NCBI GenBank assembly: GCA_019637635.1
Contig: JAHBVI010000062.1
Span: forward strand, 1 to 38,351
DNA: 38,351 bases
From: Anaerolineae bacterium
Lineage (GTDB): Bacteria; Chloroflexota; Anaerolineae; Promineifilales; Promineifilaceae
Direction: 5' to 3'
The notes beneath the pieces are model-generated. The model was not told the DNA's origin, did no database searches, and saw only the letters and a list, made by a program, of their open reading frames with translations. Below are positions 31,695 through 37,795 of the stretch, piece by piece. The position numbers were made by a program, and so were the translations under genes. How positions within the stretch are numbered: position 1 is the first letter of the stretch; every line of letters begins with the position of its first letter.

Positions 31695-32831
31695 TCAAAG
31701 CCATTGCACATGCGGCCGTTCGCGCTGGCATACTTCTGCCAGTTCATACAGGCGACCGCGCCGCTGCATATATGTCACCAGATGTAAAATAAAAGCCGGT
31801 TTGGTGTCCGGGAACGTCTCGTAATCAATACGCAAGTCATATTGGGTCATTTGTTGTAGTTCTTGCAGGTTAAAGGTATCGCTGAGATTGCTTTGCAGCC
31901 GCAGCAGATCAATGGTGGGTGCGGCGGCGGCTACCTGTGGTGTGGGCGTTGCTCCCTGCCGTCGCTGTCCCAGTTCGGCAATAAACTGTTCGGCCGTGCC
32001 CCAATAGACGCGCATTTGCCGGTCGGTCAGGTCAATATATTTGCCATAGTATTCCTGCACCTTCTCCTTTGTCGGTTCGGCGGCGTCATCCGGCAGCGGT
32101 GGCACCTGCACCGTTACGCTGATGCGGCGCAGGCCGCCCTGGGCAGCCGCCACCAGGCCGCGAAACAGCACCCGGAAATCCCAATCCCCTGGCCGGTAGC
32201 CGATAAACAGCAGGGAAGAGTCGGTGAGTGACTGCTGGATGCGCGGCGGCAGGTTGTACTCATTGGAGGAAATGTTCACCAGGAAATCCAGGTAATCGTC
32301 TTCGGTGAGTACCAGCGATTCCGGGGATTCGCTGTGCCCGTGTAGGTGATAGACCAGGGGATTGGCCGGGGTGGGCTGATAGCCGCTTTCCAGCATAGAG
32401 GGGTGGGAACGCAGCAGGTAGGGATTCCAGCGGCACAGTTCACGGCGCGGCTCTTTTTGGCGCTGCGCCAGGGCGTCCATCATCAGGTTGTCGTAGTTGG
32501 TGGTGATAAAGATGGGCAGGGGCAGGGCGGCCAGGATGGCATGTGGCTGGTTGGGCGCGCTGAAATCGGGTTGTTGCGCCGCTTCGATCTGCTTTTGCAT
32601 TTCGTCGTGGGGGAAATACCGGTGGTTTTCCACGGCCAGATATTGGGCCACGCGAGCCAGGTCGCCGTTTTCCAGCGGGTAGCCAAATTCATTGGCCCAA
32701 CTGGTAGCCAGGGCGCGGCGGGTGGGCAGATAGGCATGGTTAATGGCCGGCCCGATGAAAGGGGTGCATTTGCCATCAGCAATGCGTTTTAGCAGCAGGT
32801 TCCAATCTCGTTCGTTTAGGCCGGTATCCAC
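31695..32831 (-). CDS. SIR2-like NADase with C-terminal effector-associated (death-like) domain
   Basis: A 378-residue protein. Residues 1-290 are a SIR2-like domain: CTPFIGPAI (22-30) at the nucleotide loop, FITTNYDNL (108-116) with the key Asn112, YHLHG (161-165) with the catalytic-type His, VLTEDDYLDFL (174-184) and FIGYRPGDWDFR (209-220). The loop has GPA where many relatives have GAG. After an Ala/Pro/Thr linker, residues 308-378 form a small helical domain ending YMQRRGRLYELAEVCQRERPHVQW. This resembles the effector-associated/bacterial death-like domains known from conflict systems. SIR2 domains in such systems destroy NAD+ on activation. The GTG start at 32831 has GAGGAG 7 nt upstream. 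The STAND gene follows after 14 nt, so the two form an operon. Confidence 0.88.
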   Translation of the reverse strand: MDTGLNERDWNLLLKRIADGKCTPFIGPAINHAYLPTRRALATSWANEFGYPLENGDLARVAQYLAVENHRYFPHDEMQKQIEAAQQPDFSAPNQPHAILAALPLPIFITTNYDNLMMDALAQRQKEPRRELCRWNPYLLRSHPSMLESGYQPTPANPLVYHLHGHSESPESLVLTEDDYLDFLVNISSNEYNLPPRIQQSLTDSSLLFIGYRPGDWDFRVLFRGLVAAAQGGLRRISVTVQVPPLPDDAAEPTKEKVQEYYGKYIDLTDRQMRVYWGTAEQFIAELGQRRQGATPTPQVAAAAPTIDLLRLQSNLSDTFNLQELQQMTQYDLRIDYETFPDTKPAFILHLVTYMQRRGRLYELAEVCQRERPHVQWL

Positions 32832-32899
32832 GCAGTCACTCCTCGTGTGGTTGCTCAGGTTGCCTGGGGATTATAGCGGGTGTGGGGGGAGAGGTAAAA

Positions 32900-32972
32900 C
32901 GGTAATCGGTTATCGGTGAGCGGTAATCGGTGGCCGGTAAACTGGTTGCCGATTGCCGTTCACCGATTACCG
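32900..32972. repeat. iterated CGGTAATCGGT spacer with fold-back
   Basis: Units of CGGTAATCGGT, TTATCGGTGAG and CGGTAATCGGTG lead into CACCGATTACCG. A perfect 12-bp stem is formed by 32921-32932 and 32961-32972. The right arm contains the TAA stop of the pRiA4b-type gene (32969-32967). It separates that gene from the SIR2 gene downstream on the same strand. Confidence 0.8.
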
Positions 32973-33857
32973 GGCATACTGCACCGGTGCTTTGCCGTGG
33001 TTGTCAATCTGGCGGGGGTAGTTGCCGGCCGGCACCTGGGGGCGAATGGCGATGACCTCGACGTCAAACAGGTGGTCGGCGGTGTAGTCATAGTGGTAGA
33101 GGAAGTGGTGGCCTATCACCAGCCCTAGTTGGCCAATGATGGCCTCAAAGGCCCAGGGGGGGCGGTCTTGTTCGTGGGCGCAGGAGAAGCGGTAACGGCC
33201 GTCATACTTGCGCCCGTTCATATAAAACGAAAATAGATGCTCGTTGTCCCACTCAAAAGTGTGCTGGATAAAACGCTGCAAGTCGCGCAGCGTTTGTTCG
33301 GAGCGGATGGCGATGGTGCGGTAGATGCGCCGGTTTCGTAAGGGCATCACTTTCAGGTCATACACGCCATGGGGGTTGTCCAGCGGTACCGGTTCCCCGG
33401 CCACCTGCAAAATGCGCCGTGCCTGGAAACGGGGGGCGAAAGCGTCATCCTGCCGGGCGATAAGGGTCATATCGTTGAGGATGGCGTCGGGAAACGGCCG
33501 TGCCGCTTCCGTAAAAACCCGCCCCAGGTAATGGACGGCCAGTTCGCGCACTTCCGGCAGGGTGTGGTAAGTCAACTGGTGCAGGCACTCAACAGCGGTG
33601 GCGTCATCGTGGCGAATGGCGATCAGCGCCAGGGCAGCCATGGCAATGGCGCGCCGTTCATAGCGAAAGGGATTGGTGGGGGGAGTGGTAACGGCCGTGT
33701 CTCGCCAGAAAGTGACCAGCCGGGGATCGGCCGTGCCGCCAAAGGCGGCTAACTGCTGCACGTCGTCCAGTACGGCCGTGTGCGGATAAGCCAATGGTTC
33801 TTTGCTCAGGGGCAGCGGCGTTTGCCACAGCCACGCTTCCAACGGATCGCTGAACAT
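32967..33857 (-). CDS. HEAT-like repeat protein with pRiA4b ORF-3 domain
   Basis: A protein of about 296 residues. The N-terminal half is helical and HEAT-like (RRAIAMAALALIAIRHDDATAVECLHQL, LPEVRELAVHYLGRVF). The C-terminal half, from about residue 165, matches the plasmid pRiA4b ORF-3 family: YDLKVMPLRNRRIYRTIAI, TLRDLQRFIQHTFEWDNEHLFSF and a terminal GHHFLYHYDYTADHLFDVEV. That family is often found near mobile elements; its role is unclear. The start is uncertain: ATG 33857 is used, TTG 33881 is the longest option and neither has a good ribosome binding site. It lies between the SIR2/STAND pair and a toxin-antitoxin pair. Confidence 0.75.
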   Translation of the reverse strand: MFSDPLEAWLWQTPLPLSKEPLAYPHTAVLDDVQQLAAFGGTADPRLVTFWRDTAVTTPPTNPFRYERRAIAMAALALIAIRHDDATAVECLHQLTYHTLPEVRELAVHYLGRVFTEAARPFPDAILNDMTLIARQDDAFAPRFQARRILQVAGEPVPLDNPHGVYDLKVMPLRNRRIYRTIAIRSEQTLRDLQRFIQHTFEWDNEHLFSFYMNGRKYDGRYRFSCAHEQDRPPWAFEAIIGQLGLVIGHHFLYHYDYTADHLFDVEVIAIRPQVPAGNYPRQIDNHGKAPVQYAR

Positions 33858-33899
33858 AGTTGATAGTGTAGCAGGTTTCAAGGGGGGACAAAAGTGGGA

Positions 33900-34157
33900 T
33901 CAGACGCTTTGCGGCAGCGACATAGCCCATCCAGTAATTGGGCGGGCGTCTTCCGGCGTGGTTTTCATGCGATCTTCCATGGCGGTTAATACATCGGCGG
34001 CGAAATAGCGGTGTCCACAGTTGGGGCAAACCAAAGCTGGCACATTTTCAAAAATAAACCATTGCCCACGCCGTTGCCGGGCAACGGTGACCAATTTTTC
34101 TGCTTGGGGTTGGTCAGTATCACAAAACTCGCATGGGTAACTACGTTCGCCCATCAT
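33900..34157 (-). CDS. YgiT-type zinc-finger antitoxin-like protein
   Basis: An 85-residue protein with two Cys pairs, CEFC near the N-terminus and CPNC after FENVPALV, the classic YgiT/MqsA-type zinc finger (CxxC...VPALVCPNCGHRYF). The C-terminal part is short and lacks a full helix-turn-helix, so this is the zinc-finger-only type found with DUF4258 toxins. The start was placed at ATG 34157 or 34154, just after AAAGG; the longer reading from 34193 would overlap the toxin gene. It begins 8 nt after the DUF4258 gene. Confidence 0.85.
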   Translation of the reverse strand: MMGERSYPCEFCDTDQPQAEKLVTVARQRRGQWFIFENVPALVCPNCGHRYFAADVLTAMEDRMKTTPEDARPITGWAMSLPQSV

Positions 34158-34164
34158 TGCACCT

Positions 34165-34446
34165 TTAATCCACCACATAAACTGTGATGACAATTAATAA
34201 CACGTGGTCGCTGCGGAAACGGCAGACTACATCAATCTGATTCTCATTCATGTAGCCGCGAATCACATAACGTGGCCCACGGGGATCATCCGTGTAAGTT
34301 GCCTCAAGGTCGCCGGTTAATAGCACATTGCGTATATCCTCTAGCGTAAGGTCATCGGCATCTGCTTCTTCCAACGCATGATCTGTCATTTGATAACGCC
34401 TTGAACTCACCGCCTGCCTGATGCGCCTGAGAATGTGCTTGTTCAC
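34165..34446 (-). CDS. DUF4258 toxin-like protein
   Basis: A 93-residue protein with the DUF4258 pattern: MTDHALEEADADDLTLEDIRNVLLTGDLEATYTDDPRGPRYVIRGY, then VVCRFRSDHVLLIVITVYVV. The family is related in sequence style to RelE/MqsR-like mRNA interferases and is usually encoded directly before a YgiT-type zinc-finger gene, as here. The GTG start 34446 has AAGGAGAA 6 nt upstream. The toxin-antitoxin role is inferred from family and gene order. Confidence 0.85.
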   Translation of the reverse strand: MNKHILRRIRQAVSSRRYQMTDHALEEADADDLTLEDIRNVLLTGDLEATYTDDPRGPRYVIRGYMNENQIDVVCRFRSDHVLLIVITVYVVD

Positions 34447-34550
34447 TCACCGTTCTCCTTCAAAAGACAAATCGCTATGCTAATGGTATTAAATGCTGCC
34501 TCTTGACGCAAGCAAATTAAAGGGTTTCGTTGTTGCTAGAGAGGCGTACC

Positions 34551-35495
34551 CTACTCCTCAGTAAATAGCTGCCAGCAGCGGTGAATCTGTTTGTTGTGGA
34601 AATCTTCGGGGATGGTTTGGGGGGTGAGTTCGGTGCAGGTGACGAGCGGGGGGATAGCGGTCAGGTCCAGTTTGAACCGGCGGGCATTGGTGCTGAAAAA
34701 GAGTTCACCGCCGGGCGCCAGCAGGCGCAGGCAGTTTTGAATCAGGGCGGGGTGGTCACGGTCTATGGCAAAGGAAGCCTGCTGCATTCGTTTGGAATTG
34801 CTAAAGGTGGGCGGGTCGCAGATGATCAGGTCATACTGTTCGCGGCGGGCGACGGCTTCCGCCAGGTATGCCAGGCAGTCGGCGGTGATGAGGCGGTGCT
34901 GTTTGCCCACGGCAAAACCGTTATGCGCCAGATTGCGCGCCGCCCATTCGCTGTAGGTCTGGCTGAGGTCAACGGTGGTGGTGGCATAGGCACGGCCGTG
35001 CGCCGCATACACCGTAAATGACCCCGTATAGGCAAACAGGTTTAGCACCCGCTTCCCGGTGGCCCGCTCCCGCACCAACGCCCGCGTCTGGCGGTGGTCC
35101 AGAAAGAGGCCGGTGTCCAGGTAATCGCTCAGGTTCACTTCAAAAATTAACCCTTGCTCCCGCACCAGCCGGATGTGTCCTTTTTGCGCCAGCCGTTCAT
35201 ATTGCACATCCAGCCCTTGCTGCCGCGCCCGCTCCTTGACGAAAATCTGGGTAGGGGCCACGTCAAGCCTGGCCTGAATTTCGGCCAGCGTGTGGGCGCG
35301 CCAGGTGGCCTGTTGGTCGGGTGTCTCGTCACGGGCACGGCCGTACAGCCAGGCCACCACCGCGCCATCATACCAATCAATAATGGCCGGGTATTCGGGG
35401 ATGTCCCGCTCATACAGCCGGTAGCAGGACACATCCTGCCGTCTGGCCCACTTCTGTAAATGGCGTTGTCGTTTACGCAGGCGATTCGCTAACAT
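34551..35495 (-). CDS. rlmK: RlmK-type 23S rRNA methyltransferase (stand-alone)
   Basis: A 314-residue SAM-dependent methyltransferase that corresponds to the C-terminal (RlmK) half of E. coli RlmKL, which methylates 23S rRNA at G2069 (m7G). The start MLANRLRKRQRHLQKWARRQDVSCYRLYERDIPEY is the typical RlmK entry, with NLSDYLDTGLFLDHR, the SAM motif VLNLFAYTGSFTVYAA, TTTVDLSQTYSEWAARN and the catalytic-site motif CDPPTFSNSKRM. The RlmL half (THUMP plus methyltransferase) is absent, so this is a single-function protein. The identical target site is inferred from family. It is divergent from the ROK kinase gene. Confidence 0.9.
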   Translation of the reverse strand: MLANRLRKRQRHLQKWARRQDVSCYRLYERDIPEYPAIIDWYDGAVVAWLYGRARDETPDQQATWRAHTLAEIQARLDVAPTQIFVKERARQQGLDVQYERLAQKGHIRLVREQGLIFEVNLSDYLDTGLFLDHRQTRALVRERATGKRVLNLFAYTGSFTVYAAHGRAYATTTVDLSQTYSEWAARNLAHNGFAVGKQHRLITADCLAYLAEAVARREQYDLIICDPPTFSNSKRMQQASFAIDRDHPALIQNCLRLLAPGGELFFSTNARRFKLDLTAIPPLVTCTELTPQTIPEDFHNKQIHRCWQLFTEE

Positions 35496-35518
35496 TATGC
35501 GTGTTCAAGGGTTTAACT

Positions 35519-35554
35519 GTTCAGGCGTTTACGTGAATACGTGAACACCTGAAC
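35519..35554. repeat. GTTCAGG...CCTGAAC hairpin in divergent spacer
   Basis: GTTCAGGCGTTTACGT (35519-35534) pairs with ACGTGAACACCTGAAC (35539-35554), with two mismatches and a 4-nt loop. It lies in the 83-nt divergent region between the RlmK-like and ROK genes, built of the iterated word GTGAACAC/GTTCA. It could be an operator or another member of the fold-back spacer class. Confidence 0.75.
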
Positions 35555-35578
35555 ACAAGTATAACCGGGAGGCATGAA

Positions 35579-36496
35579 ATGGGGTTGATTTTGGCATTGG
35601 ATTTTGGGGGGACGAAGTTGACGGCGGGGGTGGTGGATGCTGCGGTGTACCACGCACATGACCTCATCTGGCAGGCACATAAGCGGGTTTACTCACCGGC
35701 AGATGGTGACGCGCAGGTTGATCTGGCGACGATGGCAGCGTTGGGGCGGGAATTGCTGGCGGGGGAGAGGGCTACGGCCGTTGGCGTCAGTTTTGGCGGC
35801 CCGGCCGATTACCACACCGGGGTGGTGCGCCTGTCCCATCACGTATCCGGTTGGGAGGATGTGCCCTTACAGCAGCGATTGGCAGAACTATTTACCGCGC
35901 CGGTTCGCATAGACAATGATGCTAATACAGCCGCGTTAGGGGAATGGCGGTTTGGCGCGGGGCAAGGGCTGGCCGATTTGTTGTATATCACCGTGAGTAC
36001 GGGGGTGGGCGGCGGCTGGATATTGGGCGGACGGCCGTATCGCGGACACAACGGCATGGCTGGCGAAATTGGGCATACGGCCGTTGATCCCAACGGCCCG
36101 GTTTGTTTGTGTGGCAAACGGGGTTGTGTGGAGCGATTCGCTTCCGGCCCCTACATGTCGGCTGATCTGGCCGAGGCGCTAGAACTTTCTGGAAATGAAA
36201 TTACCGGTCAAGATGTGGCGGAAATGGCTGCCTGGGGGGAAGAGGCGGCGCTGCTTATATTACAGCGAGGCGCCTGGGCATTGGGGGTGGGCATTGGCAA
36301 TGCGGCCAATTTAATGAACCCCCAGCGGGTCATCTTGGGTGGAGGGGTGACAAAATCGGGGCCAGATTGGTGGGAACGGGTTCGCCAGACTGCCCGGGAA
36401 ACGGTGCTGCCGCAAGCGCAGTTTGATATTGTGCCCGCGGCCCTGGGAGATGATGCACCCTTGTGGGGGGCAGTGGCGCTAATGGAAAACATGTAA
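35579..36496 (+). CDS. ROK-family sugar kinase (glucokinase-like)
   Basis: A 305-residue ROK protein without an N-terminal helix-turn-helix, so a kinase and not a repressor. ALDFGGTKLTAGVVD at the N-terminus is the phosphate-1 ATP motif, IDNDANTAALGEW contains the catalytic Asp, STGVGGGWILGG and AGEIGHTAVDPNG contain the sugar-binding Glu/His, and CLCGKRGCVE is the ROK zinc motif. GGAGG lies 7 nt before ATG 35579. Glucose or a related hexose is the likely substrate; such a kinase would use the glucose released by the GH65 phosphorylase. Confidence 0.92.
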   Translation: MGLILALDFGGTKLTAGVVDAAVYHAHDLIWQAHKRVYSPADGDAQVDLATMAALGRELLAGERATAVGVSFGGPADYHTGVVRLSHHVSGWEDVPLQQRLAELFTAPVRIDNDANTAALGEWRFGAGQGLADLLYITVSTGVGGGWILGGRPYRGHNGMAGEIGHTAVDPNGPVCLCGKRGCVERFASGPYMSADLAEALELSGNEITGQDVAEMAAWGEEAALLILQRGAWALGVGIGNAANLMNPQRVILGGGVTKSGPDWWERVRQTARETVLPQAQFDIVPAALGDDAPLWGAVALMENM

Positions 36497-36538
36497 TGGG
36501 GTAATTGGGTAATTACGCAATTACCCAATTACCCATTA
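36494..36538. repeat. TAATTGGG fold-back spacer at convergent ends
   Basis: GGTAATTGGGTAATT pairs with AATTACCCAATTACC around ACGC. It overlaps the stop codon of the ROK gene and ends just before the stop of the convergent glyoxalase-fold gene (36542), so it may be a bidirectional terminator-like element. Confidence 0.85.
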
Positions 36539-36541
36539 CCT

Positions 36542-37342
36542 TCAGTACCCAGGCGGCGGATCGGATGGCCCATTAAATTTCATAATGGTGAAAACAGCGC
36601 CTTGTGGGTCTTGAATCACGGCGAAATGGCCCATTTCCCCGGCAGGCATCATGGGCACCAGGATGTTTGCGCCTAACTCTTGCGCTCTGGCCTGGTAGGC
36701 GGCCACATCCTCCACCTGGAAATAGACGGCCCAATTAGGGGGCACGTCACCCCAGGATTCATCCATAGCCAGCATACCGGCCTGGCGACGGCCGTCCTGA
36801 GCAAAGACCACATACCCATTTGCGTCTGCCACCTCCCCTTCCCAACCAAACACAGCATGGTAGAACTCTTGGGCGGCCGCAGTCTCTCTCGTTTGCAGTT
36901 CATTCCACACCAGCGTGTTGGGCTGGTTCACCAGTTCCGCGCCCGTGTGCTGGTTTGGCTGCCAGACGCCAAACATCGCCCCGGTGGGGTCTTGAGACAT
37001 GATCATGCGTCCCTGATCCATCACATCCATGGGTGGGAAGAGCAGAATACCACCCGCTGCCGCCACCCGCTCGGCCACGCCATCTACATCATCATGTTTC
37101 ACGTAAGACATCCAATGGGATGGAATGCCCTGCGCCTGCATTTCCGGCTGTAATTCGCCCATACCGGCAACGCTGTGCCCGCCCAGGTTCAACATAGTGT
37201 AAACGCCGCCGCCGTCAATGGGTCGGTCTTCAATTTCCCAGCCAAAGAGGGCGGAATAGAAGGCTTTAGCGCCTGCCGTGTCGGTGGTGGACAAATCCAC
37301 CCAACAAAAAATGCCATCAGGATAACTTTTTACAACTTGCAT
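36542..37342 (-). CDS. VOC/glyoxalase-fold protein, two domains
   Basis: A 266-residue protein with two tandem vicinal-oxygen-chelate (glyoxalase/bleomycin-resistance) modules. Module 1 (about 8-125) begins GIFCWVDLSTTDTAGAKAFYSALFGWE and ends DPTGAMFGVWQ. Module 2 (about 140-258) begins LVWNELQTRETAAAQEFYHAVFGWEGE and ends DPQGAVFTIMKF. Several expected metal-ligand positions are non-His (for example VWNEL, VYFQVED), so metal binding is uncertain. This two-module type is often annotated as glyoxalase-like or hydroxylase CFP30-like. AAGGAGAG precedes ATG 37342. Confidence 0.88.
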   Translation of the reverse strand: MQVVKSYPDGIFCWVDLSTTDTAGAKAFYSALFGWEIEDRPIDGGGVYTMLNLGGHSVAGMGELQPEMQAQGIPSHWMSYVKHDDVDGVAERVAAAGGILLFPPMDVMDQGRMIMSQDPTGAMFGVWQPNQHTGAELVNQPNTLVWNELQTRETAAAQEFYHAVFGWEGEVADANGYVVFAQDGRRQAGMLAMDESWGDVPPNWAVYFQVEDVAAYQARAQELGANILVPMMPAGEMGHFAVIQDPQGAVFTIMKFNGPSDPPPGY

Positions 37343-37454
37343 GGGAACTCTCCTTTTTGTGAAAAACGAATTGACGGAAAATGTTTGCCCGGCCTACACC
37401 GGGAGAAGGAGTATACCACAATTAGAACGCATGTGCTACTTTTTGGTCAAATTG

Positions 37455-37778
37455 CAGCAAATCTCAGTTTGAATTGCAGCGGCAGATAAATCTGCACCAA
37501 CAAAAGGCAAAGTCGGCCTTCGCTGTTTGTAGCCGCGATTTCAATCGCCGGGTTCTTGCTCGTTCCTCGCCTCGTTCCGCGCTCTGCGTGGAATGAGCCA
37601 CCAGGGCGCTCCGCGCCCTCACACGGCGCAGAGCGCCCAAACAGGCATTCCCACGCAGAGCATGGGAACGAGGAAACGAGGAATACCAGCCCACGCAGGT
37701 GTGCTTTGCCTCTTGTTGCCGCGATTTCAATCGCCCGGTCAGAAAGACACATGTCAGTAGGTGGCAAATTTGGCAACT
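37455..37778. mobile_element. composite, decayed second copy of the MITE-like element
   Basis: CAGCAAATCTCAGTTT at 37455-37470 matches the left terminal repeat at 8358 with two differences. It is followed by the same GCGGCAGATAAATCTGCACC interior and AGGCAAAGTCGGCCTTCGC. The element is then interrupted, and CAGCCCACGCAGGTGTGCTTTGCC with CGATTTCAATCG resumes at about 37687. The right end is degenerate (AAATTTGGCAACTG near 37766-37778). The boundaries are therefore approximate and no target duplication was found. Confidence 0.65.
37559..37680. repeat. nested inverted repeat inside the MITE-like copy
   Basis: CTCGTTCCTCGCCTCGTTCC... (37559-37595) is an imperfect complement of ...GCATGGGAACGAGGAAACGAG (37646-37680), with GCTCTGCGTGGGAATG as the shared core. 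Repeats carrying the CTCTGCGTGGGAATG word occur in many unrelated bacteria. Here it sits inside the second MITE-like copy, which would make it a later insertion. Confidence 0.75.
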
Positions 37779-37795
37779 GATCCGATAATGGACAG

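Noticed and set aside
31695..32831. Thoeris-like system
   Set aside because: There is no TIR-domain gene beside the SIR2 gene; the partner is a STAND ATPase.
32967..34446. Prophage or IS element suggested by the pRiA4b-type gene
   Set aside because: No integrase, transposase, phage structural gene or attachment-site duplication was seen.
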